From positions 1 to 64,000 of the forward strand of contig JAOTVR010000009.1 of NCBI GenBank assembly GCA_029863305.1: a stretch of DNA of 64,000 nt, given 5' to 3'. The translations under genes and the position numbers were made by a program. Every line of letters begins with the position of its first letter. The stretch's first letter is position 1. This document shows positions 27,574 through 37,050 of the stretch, piece after piece. The notes under the pieces are model-generated. The model was not told where the DNA came from, ran no database searches, and saw nothing but the letters and a program-made list of their open reading frames with translations. The DNA comes from Gammaproteobacteria bacterium. GTDB taxonomy: Bacteria > Pseudomonadota > Gammaproteobacteria > Steroidobacterales > Woeseiaceae.

Positions 27574-28932
27574 ATGAAAAGCATTAGACGAATTTCTCGT
27601 GTTGTTTGTGTGTCGTTGATGGGTGCGGCACTCGCCTTGAATCCTGCGGTTGCCCAGGATGAAGACGCGGCGCAGCGCAAGTCCGAGAGCCAGAAGACGA
27701 AACAGGCACAGGCCGTCAGCAAGGACGTTTACGACAAGATTCAGAAAGCGCAGGAGATGGTCGATGCGAAGGACTATCAGGGCGCTTTGAAGAGCCTTAA
27801 CAGCCTGTACAACCCCGACAAGTTGACTGAGTACGAGCAGGCCAATGTTCTGAATTACATCGGCTTCGTCTACTACAACATGGACGATGTCAGTAACGCG
27901 ATTCGGACCTATGAGCGCATGGTGGCGATTCCGAGTCTCGAAGAGCAGATGAAAAAGCAAACGACTTATACACTGGCTCAGCTTTACACCATGGAGGAGC
28001 AGTACGGCAAGGCGTTGACCACGCTCGACCGGTGGTTTGCCCTGGAGACCAATCCGGCACCTGAACCCTACATCCTCAAGGCTCAAAACCTTTACCAGGA
28101 GCAACGCTATACCGAGATGATCAAACCGATCGAGACGGCTATGGAAGTCGCGGTGAAGCGCGAAAAACCCGTCAAGGAAGATTGGTACGTGTTGCTTAAT
28201 TTCGCCTATTTTCAGCAGGAGAACTACCGCAAAGTTCGGGACATTCAGAAGACCCTGCTACTCAATTGGCCCAAGAAACGCTATTGGTTTTCGCTTGCCG
28301 GGGCTTACACGGAACTGGGCGAAGACGAAAACCTGATCAATGCTTACGCCGCCGCCTACGATCAACGTATGCTGGAGAAAGAAAGCGAGCTCGTGACCAT
28401 GGCGCAGCTTTTCATGCAGCGCGAAGTGCCGTACAAGGCCGGTCAGTTGCTCGAAAAAGAAATGGCGTCGGGACGCGTGTCGAAAAATGCGAAGAACTAT
28501 CGGCTGCTGTCGCAGGCCTGGCAATTGTCGATGGAAGATGAGAGAGCGATTCCGGCGCTCAAAGAGGCGGCTCGCCTTAGTAGTGACGGCGAGCTTGACG
28601 TACGACTGGGTAACGCGTTGCTCAATACCGGTGAGTACAATGAGTGCGTAAATGCGGTTAAAGCAGGCATCCGCAAGGGCGGGCTGAAGAACCCTGATAA
28701 CGCGCAGATCTCACTCGGTATGTGCCTGTATAATCTGCGGCAATATCGTGCAGCAATCGACGCATTCGAAACAGCGGCAAAAACCCCACGTTCGCGCAGG
28801 GTGGCGAATCAATGGATCAACGTCATTCGTGCCGATATTGATCGCAATGAGCAGATTCGTCTTGCCGAGGAAGCCGCACGTAAGAAACGTAAGGAAATCA
28901 GCGATCGTCTCGCCAAGAGCGGCCGCGCCTGA
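27574..28932 (+). CDS. TPR-repeat protein of the TonB2 operon
   Basis: A 452-residue exported protein: signal peptide ending at about AVAQ (residue 28), then helical repeats of TPR type (for example YYNMDDVSNAIRTYERMVAI and NLRQYRAAIDAFETAAKTP) and a basic C-terminal helix. TPR proteins close TonB2 clusters in Vibrio and others, and their role is probably scaffolding. It is the last gene before a strong hairpin at 28966-29003. Confidence 0.85.
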   Translation: MKSIRRISRVVCVSLMGAALALNPAVAQDEDAAQRKSESQKTKQAQAVSKDVYDKIQKAQEMVDAKDYQGALKSLNSLYNPDKLTEYEQANVLNYIGFVYYNMDDVSNAIRTYERMVAIPSLEEQMKKQTTYTLAQLYTMEEQYGKALTTLDRWFALETNPAPEPYILKAQNLYQEQRYTEMIKPIETAMEVAVKREKPVKEDWYVLLNFAYFQQENYRKVRDIQKTLLLNWPKKRYWFSLAGAYTELGEDENLINAYAAAYDQRMLEKESELVTMAQLFMQREVPYKAGQLLEKEMASGRVSKNAKNYRLLSQAWQLSMEDERAIPALKEAARLSSDGELDVRLGNALLNTGEYNECVNAVKAGIRKGGLKNPDNAQISLGMCLYNLRQYRAAIDAFETAAKTPRSRRVANQWINVIRADIDRNEQIRLAEEAARKKRKEISDRLAKSGRA

Positions 28933-28965
28933 CGAAACGAACATTGCGACGATCGCACATTGCCA

Positions 28966-29003
28966 TTTAGGGGCGTTGACGGGGAACCGGCAGCGCCCCT
29001 AAA
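28966..29003 (+). terminator. Large perfect hairpin after the TonB2 operon
   Basis: TTTAGGGGCG (28966-28975) and CGCCCCTAAA (28994-29003) are perfect 10-base arms around an 18-base loop. Only CTTT follows, so termination strength is uncertain. The loop starts with TTGACG, which with TAAACT (29000-29005) is spaced 18 bases and could be the promoter of the ferredoxin gene. Confidence 0.6.
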
Positions 29004-29040
29004 CTTTCGCGCTGAGCCAAACTCTGGAGAAAGTCGGTAG

Positions 29041-29361
29041 ATGCCGAAGATTATTTACATTACAACGGATGGAACGCGTCACGAGGTGGATGTCGAGAAC
29101 GGCTATTCATTGATGGAAGGCGCTATCAATAATGATATTGACGGGATTGTCGCAGAATGCGGCGGTGCCTGTGCCTGTGCAACCTGTCACAGCTATGTTG
29201 ATGACGCGTGGCTGGACAAGATGCCGCCCATGGATGACATGGAAGACAGCATGCTCGATGCGGCATTTGAGCGTAAGGACAATAGCCGCCTGACCTGTCA
29301 AATCGAGGTAGACGAGAGCCTCGATGGTCTGATTATTCATGTTGCAGATAACGAATACTGA
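29041..29361 (+). CDS. [2Fe-2S] ferredoxin, adrenodoxin/putidaredoxin type
   Basis: 106 residues. The cluster ligands follow the adrenodoxin pattern C-X5-C-X2-C-X36-C at C40, C46, C49 and C86, with one extra Cys (C44) inside the loop (CGGACACATC). DDAWLDKMPPMDDMEDSML matches the acidic interaction helix of this class. It is a soluble single-electron carrier, usually for P450s or other oxygenases. No such partner is near. GAGA lies upstream of the ATG. Confidence 0.92.
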   Translation: MPKIIYITTDGTRHEVDVENGYSLMEGAINNDIDGIVAECGGACACATCHSYVDDAWLDKMPPMDDMEDSMLDAAFERKDNSRLTCQIEVDESLDGLIIHVADNEY

Positions 29362-29369
29362 GGAGAGAT

Positions 29370-29855
29370 TTGATGTCAATACAAGCTGGCGAAACCATGC
29401 CATCAGGGTCTTTCGGCGTGATGACCGAATCGGGGCCGGGCACGCTGTCAACGGATGAGCTGTTTTCCGGGAAAAAGGTCGTCCTCCTTTCCGTTCCTGG
29501 CGCCTTCACGCCGACCTGCTCACTGAACCACTTGCCCGGTTTCGTCGAGCAGGCGGATGAATTGCTGGCCGAGGGCGTCGACACGATCGCGTGCATGGCA
29601 GTTAACGACGTATTTGTCATGCACGCCTGGGGCAAGGATCGAGGGGTAGGCGACAAGGTAACGATGTTGGCTGATGGCAATGGCGATTATGTACGAGCCC
29701 TTGGCCTGGAACTCGACGGCACCGGTTTTGGCATGGGCATGCGCGGGCAGCGATTCGCAATCGTCGTTGACGATGGCGTCGCCACCCACGTAGCAGTGGA
29801 AGAACCCGGCAAGCTCGAAGTCAGCAAAGCCGAGGCGATCCTGGCCAGCTTATGA
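29370..29855 (+). CDS. Peroxiredoxin, Prx5 type
   Basis: 161 residues with the Prx5 signature PGAFTPTCS, peroxidatic Cys49, and AVNDVFVMHAW. It reduces hydrogen or alkyl peroxides. A second Cys occurs at AC in TIACMAVND, and no typical C-terminal resolving Cys is seen, so a 1-Cys or glutathione/glutaredoxin-dependent mechanism is likely. The gene is 8 bp after the ferredoxin gene with AGGAGA upstream, so the two are probably co-transcribed. Confidence 0.93.
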   Translation: MMSIQAGETMPSGSFGVMTESGPGTLSTDELFSGKKVVLLSVPGAFTPTCSLNHLPGFVEQADELLAEGVDTIACMAVNDVFVMHAWGKDRGVGDKVTMLADGNGDYVRALGLELDGTGFGMGMRGQRFAIVVDDGVATHVAVEEPGKLEVSKAEAILASL

Positions 29856-29863
29856 TGCCGATC

Positions 29864-30802
29864 TTACAAAGCGTCGTTTAGCTCAGGCACAATTTTAAAC
29901 AGGTCGCCCACCACGCCAATGTCGGCAACCTCAAAAATTGGCGCCTCTTCGTCTTTATTGATGGCAACAATTGTCCCGGCGTCCTTGATGCCTGTGAGGT
30001 GCTGAATCGCACCTGATATGCCAATGGCGATGTAGAGTTCCGGCGCTATGATCTTGCCGGTCTGGCCAACCTGCACTTCGTTAGGCACGTACCCGGCATC
30101 CACTGCGGCCCGGGACGCTCCAACACCGGCACCGAGTTTGTCCGCCAGCTGGTAGATGAGCTCAAAATTCTCGATACTGCCGAGCGCGCGTCCGCCCGCC
30201 ACAACCTTAGCAGCAGTCAGCAGATCTGGTCGATCCGACGATCCGGCCTTAAGTTCCAGAAATCGTGTGTGTGTTGGCAATTCAACAGTTACATCCATGC
30301 TCTCTACAGGGGCTGAATTTCCATCACCGATCGCCCGGTAGGATGCGGTTCGCACCGTTGCCACAAGCGGCACATCGGCAGGCGCCTGCATTGTCACGAC
30401 TGCATTGCCGGCATAAATTGGTCGCTTGAATTCATGCGTCCCTTCAACACTCATGATATCGCTGATCTGATTGACCCCGAGCAACGCTGCCACCCGCGGC
30501 ATCAGGTCTTTGCCGAACGTCGTGGATGGACCGAAGATGTGGCTGTAGCCGTCGGCAAGCGCGACAATTTGTGGCGCCAGAACCGCCCCCAGTGGATGCT
30601 TGTTTGCCTCGTTTTCCACTGTGAGTACGCGACTGACCGATTGAAGAGTCGCTGCTTCCGCTGCCACTTGTGAAGCGGACTCGGCCAGAATCAGCACATC
30701 GATTTCAGCATTGTCGATTTCTGCGGCACAGGCTACAACTTTCGCTGTGCTCGGATTGAGTACGGCGCCGTCATGTTCGCCGATTAACAGTATCTTTGCC
30801 AT
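29864..30802 (-). CDS. etfA: Electron transfer flavoprotein, alpha subunit
   Basis: 312 residues. The C-terminal FAD-binding domain contains [60 protein letters not shown] and [19 protein letters not shown]. With EtfB it accepts electrons from acyl-CoA and other dehydrogenases and passes them to ETF-quinone oxidoreductase. The start codon shares a base with the etfB stop (TAATG). It converges on the peroxiredoxin gene 8 bp away. The FadJ-like enzyme at 56.6 kb is a plausible pathway partner. Confidence 0.96.
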   Translation of the reverse strand: MAKILLIGEHDGAVLNPSTAKVVACAAEIDNAEIDVLILAESASQVAAEAATLQSVSRVLTVENEANKHPLGAVLAPQIVALADGYSHIFGPSTTFGKDLMPRVAALLGVNQISDIMSVEGTHEFKRPIYAGNAVVTMQAPADVPLVATVRTASYRAIGDGNSAPVESMDVTVELPTHTRFLELKAGSSDRPDLLTAAKVVAGGRALGSIENFELIYQLADKLGAGVGASRAAVDAGYVPNEVQVGQTGKIIAPELYIAIGISGAIQHLTGIKDAGTIVAINKDEEAPIFEVADIGVVGDLFKIVPELNDAL

Positions 30803-31551
30803 TACACGAGTCCTTTGTCTTTGAGGGCGGCGATGAGTCCGGGCACATCGTCAACCATCACGCCTTTCTGACGCTCGGTTGGCGGCGCGAATACTGTCTC
30901 TACGATTTTCGGACCACGTTCGATACCCAGATCGCCGAGAGGAATCTGATCAAGTGGCTTCTTCTTCGCCTTCATAATGTCCGGCAATTTAACGTAGCGG
31001 GGCTCATTGAGGCGCAGATCCGCAGTAATGACGGCTGGCAAATCGATTTCAATCAACTCCAGGCCCACATCGACTTCGCGTGTTATGCGTGCCTTGTCGC
31101 CGTCGAGATCAATGTGCGACGCAAATGTGCCTTGAGCCTGGCCCCACAGCGCGGCCAGCATTTGACCGGTTTGTATGTTGTCGTCGTCGATGGCCTGTTT
31201 ACCGAGTATCACGAGGCCGGGGTTTTCGCGGTTGATAATCTCCAGAAAAACGCGGGCGCAACTCAATGAATCCAAAGCCTCTGATGTCTCCACCAAAATG
31301 GCGCGATCGGCGCCCATCGCCAGACCGGTTCGCAACTGCTGCTGCGACTCGGCAGCGCCGATAGACACCACAATCACTTCGCTCGCACCGCCTTTCTCTT
31401 TGATGCGCAGCGCTTCTTCCAGCGCGATCTCATCGAACGGATTGATGCTCATTTTGACGCCGTCGGTCTCGACACCGCTGCCGTCGCTCTTCACGCGCAC
31501 GCGCACGTTGTAATCCACGACCCGCTTGAGGCCGACCAATATTTTGTCCAC
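30802..31551 (-). CDS. etfB: Electron transfer flavoprotein, beta subunit
   Basis: 249 residues, with KILVGLKRVVDYNVRVRVK at the N-terminus, NPFDEIALEEALRIKE, and the AMP-binding region DRAILVET followed by LGKQAIDDDNIQTGQMLAALW. It starts at GTG 31551, chosen because GGGAGA lies seven bases upstream and the family N-terminus begins here. A TTG further upstream (31566) is less likely. It is the first gene of etfBA. Confidence 0.95.
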   Translation of the reverse strand: MDKILVGLKRVVDYNVRVRVKSDGSGVETDGVKMSINPFDEIALEEALRIKEKGGASEVIVVSIGAAESQQQLRTGLAMGADRAILVETSEALDSLSCARVFLEIINRENPGLVILGKQAIDDDNIQTGQMLAALWGQAQGTFASHIDLDGDKARITREVDVGLELIEIDLPAVITADLRLNEPRYVKLPDIMKAKKKPLDQIPLGDLGIERGPKIVETVFAPPTERQKGVMVDDVPGLIAALKDKGLV

Positions 31552-31671
31552 GGATAGGTCTCCCAATGCTCCAGAGAGGGAAAAAAACAGGCGCTGCCCG
31601 ATACCCGGGTATTGTCTCCGACCGACTCAGCGTGTACAAGGCCGACTGCGCCTTGCGACAAGGATAATGCC

Positions 31672-32523
31672 GTGAATGACCAGAGCCCGGTAATTAGCGC
31701 CGAGCAGTTAGAGACCAGCTTAGGCAGTGCCGATTTGCGCATTGTCGACTGCCGTTTTGAACTGACGCAAGCTGACGCCGGTCGCAACAGCTACCTGCGA
31801 GGGCACATACCGGGCGCTGTCTACGCCGATCTCGACAAGGACCTGGCGGCGCCCGTTACTGCCATGAGCGGGCGCCATCCGTTGCCGGATGCCGCTGCTC
31901 TGGCACTGACATTTGGTCAGATGGGAATTTCCAGAAACACCGGAGTCGTCGTTTGCGACGACTGTAGCGGCGCCGTTGCCGCGCGCGCCTGGTGGTTACT
32001 CCGCTGGCTTGGGCACGAGCGGGTCGCGGTACTCGAGGGTGGCTTTGCGCGCTGGAAGTCACTGCAACTGCCGATCGAAAAAGGCGAAGTCGTACCTGTT
32101 GCGAGGGAGTTCCTGGCCGAGCCTCGGGCGCAATTGGTCATTGAAACGGCAGAAATCATGGCCACGCCCGCTGAATCGCTGCGGCTTGTCGATGCACGCG
32201 ATGCCGCGCGGTTTCGCGGCGAAGCGGAACCGATTGATCGCGTAGCGGGGCACATCCCAGGCAGCGTGAATCTGCCGTTTTCGGCGTCCTTGAATGCCGA
32301 CGGCAGCTGGAAGGACGAACGCGCGCTGCGTGATCAGTGGGACGACGTACTCGGTGACGATTCTTCGCGCCCATTTGCCGTCATGTGTGGCTCCGGTGTC
32401 ACTGCCTGCCACCTGGTGATTTCCGCTTTGCTTGCCGGATTGCCGGAACCGCGCCTGTATGTGGGCTCGTGGAGCGAATGGATAGGCGATCCGGCCAGAA
32501 CGGTCGCCACCGGCGCGGCCTGA
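31672..32523 (+). CDS. sseA: Sulfurtransferase with two rhodanese domains (SseA-like)
   Basis: 283 residues. Two rhodanese modules: the N-terminal is inactive (VVVCDDCSGAVAARAWW region) and the C-terminal carries Cys239 in the loop CGSGVTACH. CGSGVT(A) is the loop of 3-mercaptopyruvate sulfurtransferases rather than thiosulfate rhodaneses. GHIPGAVYADLD and GHIPGSVNLPF mark each domain. GTG at 31672 is preceded by AAGGA. An earlier in-frame ATG at 31612 lacks such a site. It is divergent from etfB. Confidence 0.9.
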   Translation: MNDQSPVISAEQLETSLGSADLRIVDCRFELTQADAGRNSYLRGHIPGAVYADLDKDLAAPVTAMSGRHPLPDAAALALTFGQMGISRNTGVVVCDDCSGAVAARAWWLLRWLGHERVAVLEGGFARWKSLQLPIEKGEVVPVAREFLAEPRAQLVIETAEIMATPAESLRLVDARDAARFRGEAEPIDRVAGHIPGSVNLPFSASLNADGSWKDERALRDQWDDVLGDDSSRPFAVMCGSGVTACHLVISALLAGLPEPRLYVGSWSEWIGDPARTVATGAA

Positions 32524-32648
32524 GAAGGTAGAATTCGCCTCAAATCACGCGGAAGGCACGTGAACTTAATGCAGTTTCCGGCTGTCGGAATAGAAACACG
32601 GAAGCGCCCAAACACGATGTTTAGTATAGTAAACGAGCGGATTATATA

Positions 32649-33125
32649 ATGTTAAAACCCTTTTTTAATCTTATACTTATTTTGTTTACTTCAAGCATTA
32701 TATTAGCTTGTGTCGGCACCCCAGAGGCATCTGACGAGTCCGCTTCGGCCGGCCAGACGACGCGTCGCGATTGCATCTCGCAATCGTCTATCCGAGACTA
32801 CCAAGTCCTGGATGACAGCAATCTGATTGTCACGGCGGCCGTCAAGCGAAAATACCATGTTGTCTTGTCGCGCCGCGCATTTGGACTGAGGTCATCCTGG
32901 AAGATCGGATTCCACTCTGCGACAGGAATGTTTTGTGGCAACACCGGCGAAGTGATCTTCGATGACGGTTTTGGGACAGAGTCAATTCGCATCGCCTCGG
33001 TTCGCGCACTGGAACCTGAGGAACTGGACGAATTGCTGATCCGGTTCGGTAAGAAAGATCCGGAAATTGAACAAGCCCCGGCAATACAAGACGTAGAAGG
33101 TGCCGAGGTAGAAGAGCTGGACTGA
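32649..33125 (+). CDS. Small lipoprotein, DUF6491-like
   Basis: A 158-residue predicted lipoprotein: a hydrophobic signal and lipobox ILAC at Cys21, then RDCISQSSIRDYQVLDDSNLIV, a second Cys near 98 (MFCGNTGEVIFDD) and an acidic C-terminus ending EVEELD. The CI...I.d...ldd pattern resembles DUF6491 proteins of Xanthomonadales. No function is known. Base composition around its 5' end is much more AT-rich than neighbouring genes. TATAAT overlaps the ATG and no Shine-Dalgarno is visible. A strong terminator follows. Confidence 0.72.
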   Translation: MLKPFFNLILILFTSSIILACVGTPEASDESASAGQTTRRDCISQSSIRDYQVLDDSNLIVTAAVKRKYHVVLSRRAFGLRSSWKIGFHSATGMFCGNTGEVIFDDGFGTESIRIASVRALEPEELDELLIRFGKKDPEIEQAPAIQDVEGAEVEELD

Positions 33126-33188
33126 ATTGACGACCGGTTCCCGGTAAGACGATTTGGTCACGCAATCCGCAATCTCCGTGCGGACCCG

Positions 33189-33218
33189 CCCGGCCAACCG
33201 AAAGGTTGGCCGGGTTTT
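33189..33218 (+). terminator. Intrinsic terminator after the DUF6491-like gene
   Basis: CCCGGCCAACC-GAAA-GGTTGGCCGGG is a perfect 11-bp stem with a GAAA tetraloop followed by TTTT. It stands just 22 bases before the next gene. Confidence 0.93.
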
Positions 33219-33240
33219 ATATTGTCTTTAAGATGAGCAA

Positions 33241-34455
33241 ATGGAACACGGTATTCAGATCAGCGAAACGCTACGTGACGTCAAGTATGAAATTCGTGGG
33301 CAGCTCGCAAATCATGCCAATGAACTTGAGAAACGCGGTTACGAAGTCATTTCGCTGAACATCGGCAATCCAGGACTGTTCGGATTTCGCACGCCGGAAA
33401 CCATGCGCCTCGCGATGATCGAAAACCTCAGTCAGGCGGAACCGTATTGCCATCAAAAGGGTATATTCCCGGCGCGCGAAGCGATCGTCATGCAACAGCA
33501 GGATCGCGGCATCCACGGTGTATCGGCCGAAGAGGTCTTCGTTGGCAATGGTGTCAGCGAGTTGATCGACTTGTCGCTGCGTGCATTGCTCAATGCGGGC
33601 GATGAAGTGCTTGTACCCAGCCCTGATTACCCATTGTGGTCTGCCGCAGTCTCTCTGAATGGCGGGACGCCGCGCTATTATCACTGCGATCCGCAACGCG
33701 AATTTCAGCCGGACGTCGCCCAAATCGAGTCGCTCATCGGCGCCCGCACGAAAGCGCTTGTAATTATTAACCCCAACAACCCGAGCGGCGCGGTCTATGA
33801 CCGCCAAACGCTCGAGCATCTCGTCTCGCTGGCCACGAAGCATAATATCGTCCTGCTCGCAGACGAAATCTACGACCAAATGGTGTACGACGACGCGCAA
33901 TTCGTGCCAATGGCGACCCTGGTCGATGATGCCGTTTGCCTGACCTTTTCAGGTTTGAGCAAGGTGTACCGGGCTTGTGGATATCGCGTCGGCTGGTGCG
34001 TCTTCAGCGGGGACCTGGATCGTGCTGAAGCGTATGTGCACGGCATGGAATTGCTGGCGGCACTGCGGCTTTGTGCCAACGTGCCAGGTCAGTGGGCAGT
34101 TCAAACGGCGCTGGGCGGCTTCCAGAGCATCAAGGACCTGGTGCGTCCAGGTGGACGCCTGTATGTGCAACGTCAGGCTGTCATGGACCGGGTCCGCAAC
34201 AGCCCCTACCTGAGCATGCAGGACCCGATGGGCGCGATGTACGCATTCATCAAGATCGATGATCGATTTGCAGGCCGGTTCGATGACCGCAGCTTCGCCC
34301 AGGAGTTGCTCGAGGATAAGCACGTCCTCGTTGCGCCGGGCAGCAGTTTCAATACACCGTACACGGACCACTTTCGGATTACGACGCTGCCCGATGTCGA
34401 AACGATAAACACGGTATTCGACCGGATCGATGCGCTTCTGGAGCAGCGCGCCTGA
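33241..34455 (+). CDS. alaA: Alanine-synthesising aminotransferase (AlaA-like)
   Basis: A 404-residue class I/II aminotransferase closely resembling E. coli AlaA (YfbQ): LNIGNPGLFGF, YCHQKGI, VGNGVSELID, PSPDYPLWSAAVSLNGG, IINPNNPSGAVY, ADEIYDQMVYDD, the Schiff-base Lys in TFSGLSKVYRACGYRVGW, and RLCANVPGQWAVQTALGG. The family transfers amino groups from glutamate to pyruvate. The ATG at 33241 matches the family's N-terminus. The next gene starts directly after its stop, so the nuclease-helicase pair may be transcribed from here. Confidence 0.92.
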   Translation: MEHGIQISETLRDVKYEIRGQLANHANELEKRGYEVISLNIGNPGLFGFRTPETMRLAMIENLSQAEPYCHQKGIFPAREAIVMQQQDRGIHGVSAEEVFVGNGVSELIDLSLRALLNAGDEVLVPSPDYPLWSAAVSLNGGTPRYYHCDPQREFQPDVAQIESLIGARTKALVIINPNNPSGAVYDRQTLEHLVSLATKHNIVLLADEIYDQMVYDDAQFVPMATLVDDAVCLTFSGLSKVYRACGYRVGWCVFSGDLDRAEAYVHGMELLAALRLCANVPGQWAVQTALGGFQSIKDLVRPGGRLYVQRQAVMDRVRNSPYLSMQDPMGAMYAFIKIDDRFAGRFDDRSFAQELLEDKHVLVAPGSSFNTPYTDHFRITTLPDVETINTVFDRIDALLEQRA

Positions 34456-37050
34456 GTGATGTATGACTGGCTGACTCGTGCACTGCGTGACTCCGGCCAG
34501 GTCGTTACGGCGAATCAGCGGCTTGCGCGTGCGCTCACAGAAGCGTTCGCCGAGCAACAGATTGCTGCGGGTCATTTGGCATGGCGCAGCCCCATCATCC
34601 GATCCTGGTCAATATGGTTACCGGACCTGCTTGCGTCGGCAGAGCCAGCAGATGACTTACCGACGCGCATCACCGCGCAGCAAAGTCGTGTTCTTTGGGA
34701 ACGCTGCCTGCGTCGGGAAATCACCGATCCGCTGCTGAATGTTGCGCTGCTCGTGCGCCAGGCACGAGACTCATGGGCGCGACTGCATGAATTCCGTGTG
34801 CCGCTGGCTGCGTGCAAAGCCGCGGCCAGCGGCCGGGACCAGCGACTATTCGCCAGGGCCGCCAGCAGCTATCAGTCCATTCTGCTTCGCGAACATTGGG
34901 TCGATGACGCCTGCCTCAGCAGACTGGTGACGGATCTGATCACGGCCGGACAGGTTCGGCTCCCCGTGTCGGCAACATTCGCGGGATTTGATCGGCTTTC
35001 CCCGCAAGTGGCGGCATTGATGGCTGCACTTGCAGATAAGGGGGTCCGGATCGATCTGCCAACCGAGGCCGAACCCGGCTATGAAGGTGCCATCCACATC
35101 TACGAGAATTCCGAATCGGAGCTGCGCGCGGCGGGAGCATGGGCGCGCGATCAGCTCGAAGTGGAATCGACCCAGACCATTGCCATTGTCGCGACGGGAC
35201 TGGAAAGGGATGCAGAGCGATGCGCGCGTCTGCTACGGGAGGGGCTGGCGCCCGGTTGGCAGACATCGGGCGACGCATACAGAGCCGTCGTCAATGTGTC
35301 GTATGGCAAAAAACTCAGCTCGTACCCGGCGATTGCCGTTGCCTTATTGGCATTGCGCTGGCTGCGCAGTGACCTGACAGCCCAGGACATCGGAATCTTG
35401 CTGCGATCGGCGTCTATCGGTGACCCGGACATCAGTGGGCGAAGCCGACTTGACCTGGCGTTGCGGCAACTGCCGGACAGGAATTGGTCTCCTTCGATGG
35501 TGCTGGGGGTTCTGAGGAACGCTGACAGCTCCGGGAGTGCCCGCGACTGGCTCGCTCGTGTCGCTACCCTGGACGCACTGCGAGGCGAGCTGCCGGCGCG
35601 CGAGACGCCTTCGAAATGGGTAATGCTGATTGATGATGCGCTCAAGCAACTCAACTGGCCCGGCAGCGACGCTCTGCAAAGCAGGGAATTTCAACTCGTC
35701 AATCGATGGCGCGAACTGCTGAACGATCTGGCTCGACTGGAGCTGGTCGCAACGACGATGAGTTTTGCCGAAGTGGTTTCACGATTGCACACGATGGCCG
35801 GGGAGACAGTATTTCAGCCCGAGGTCGAGGGAACGCTTGTCCATCTGCTCGGACCGCTCGAAGCTGCTGGTCTGCATTTCGACAAATTGTGGATAAGCGG
35901 ACTCAGCGCCACGAACTGGCCGCCTGCGGGCAGGCCATCGACTCTCGTTTCCAGGTCGCTGCAACGTCAGTACGGCATGCCTGACGCAACACCGGAGGAC
36001 ACACTTGACTACGCGCGGCGGGTCCTGCGACGGCTCGCGACGAGTGCGGACCAGTGGCAAGGCAGCTATCCGCTGACGGAGGGAGACATTGCACAATCCC
36101 GGTCGGGCCTCGTAACGGACATCGCGACGAAAGTGGCGCCGAGCCCGGTGGATCCGGGATGGAACGCCAGTCATCTTGTTGCACATACTACCGCAGTGCC
36201 GGTGGCCGGGGAGCGCGTGCCCGCCGTTGCTTCCGACGAGTCACTGGCAGGTGGAGCCGCGACGATACAACGTCAGTTGGTGGAACCATTTTCGGCCTTC
36301 GTTTTTGGCCGGCTTGGCGTGCGTGGTGTCCCGCCATTCGCCAATGGGCTCACGGCCGGTTTGCGGGGCACACTCATTCACGACGCCTTGCACCGCTTGT
36401 ACGCGGACCTGCCGACAAGAGCGGAGATCAGATCCTGGGTCGAATCATCGCTGCCAGAACGCATCGACGCGGCCGTGCAAAAAGCGTTCTGGCGTCAGGA
36501 GCGTGATGCCGACCTCACGCTGCGGCAATTGCTGCAACTGGAACGGGTTCGGGTAACAGCGCTGTTGCGAACGGTGGTTGCGCAAGATCTGACGCGAGAA
36601 GAATTCTCCATAGCTGATGTCGAAAGGGTCATCGACGCCGAAATAAACGGGGTTCGACTGCGATTGCGGATCGATCGTATCGACCGGCAGGGCAGTGGTG
36701 AGGTGATCATCCTCGATTATAAGACAGGTATGCGTAAGCGGATCCTGGATGGCGATGGCAAGCCCAGGGATCTGCAACTCGTGGTTTATGCACGAGCGCT
36801 GTGCGAACCGATAGCCGGTCTGGGTCTGATCAATGTCGACAGCCGCGAAGTCACTATGGACATTGTCGGCAGGGGCTTTTCGCCCGGTCTTGACTGGGAC
36901 CACGTGTTGTCGGAATGGCAGTCTCAGGTCGACGATGCCGCTGGCGAGATTCGACAGGGTGATGTGCGTATCAATACGCAGCAATCTGTGCAGGCGGCAA
37001 GGCCGTTGAGTTTGTTGAGCCGTATTCGGGAGCTGCATCGTGACGCGTGA
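34456..37050 (+). CDS. AddB-like PD-(D/E)XK nuclease, 'probable DNA repair protein' family
   Basis: 864 residues. The N-terminal two thirds resemble an inactivated UvrD-type helicase, as in AddB. The C-terminal nuclease domain shows GLRGTLIHDALHRLY, the acidic motif RIDRIDRQG, the catalytic core ILDYKTG (Asp754, Lys756) and LQLVVYARAL. It lacks the AddB iron-sulfur cysteines as far as I can see. It overlaps the helicase gene by 11 bp. I infer an AddAB-type end-resection complex that feeds RecA. Start: GTG 34456 or ATG 34459. Confidence 0.88.
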   Translation: MMYDWLTRALRDSGQVVTANQRLARALTEAFAEQQIAAGHLAWRSPIIRSWSIWLPDLLASAEPADDLPTRITAQQSRVLWERCLRREITDPLLNVALLVRQARDSWARLHEFRVPLAACKAAASGRDQRLFARAASSYQSILLREHWVDDACLSRLVTDLITAGQVRLPVSATFAGFDRLSPQVAALMAALADKGVRIDLPTEAEPGYEGAIHIYENSESELRAAGAWARDQLEVESTQTIAIVATGLERDAERCARLLREGLAPGWQTSGDAYRAVVNVSYGKKLSSYPAIAVALLALRWLRSDLTAQDIGILLRSASIGDPDISGRSRLDLALRQLPDRNWSPSMVLGVLRNADSSGSARDWLARVATLDALRGELPARETPSKWVMLIDDALKQLNWPGSDALQSREFQLVNRWRELLNDLARLELVATTMSFAEVVSRLHTMAGETVFQPEVEGTLVHLLGPLEAAGLHFDKLWISGLSATNWPPAGRPSTLVSRSLQRQYGMPDATPEDTLDYARRVLRRLATSADQWQGSYPLTEGDIAQSRSGLVTDIATKVAPSPVDPGWNASHLVAHTTAVPVAGERVPAVASDESLAGGAATIQRQLVEPFSAFVFGRLGVRGVPPFANGLTAGLRGTLIHDALHRLYADLPTRAEIRSWVESSLPERIDAAVQKAFWRQERDADLTLRQLLQLERVRVTALLRTVVAQDLTREEFSIADVERVIDAEINGVRLRLRIDRIDRQGSGEVIILDYKTGMRKRILDGDGKPRDLQLVVYARALCEPIAGLGLINVDSREVTMDIVGRGFSPGLDWDHVLSEWQSQVDDAAGEIRQGDVRINTQQSVQAARPLSLLSRIRELHRDA

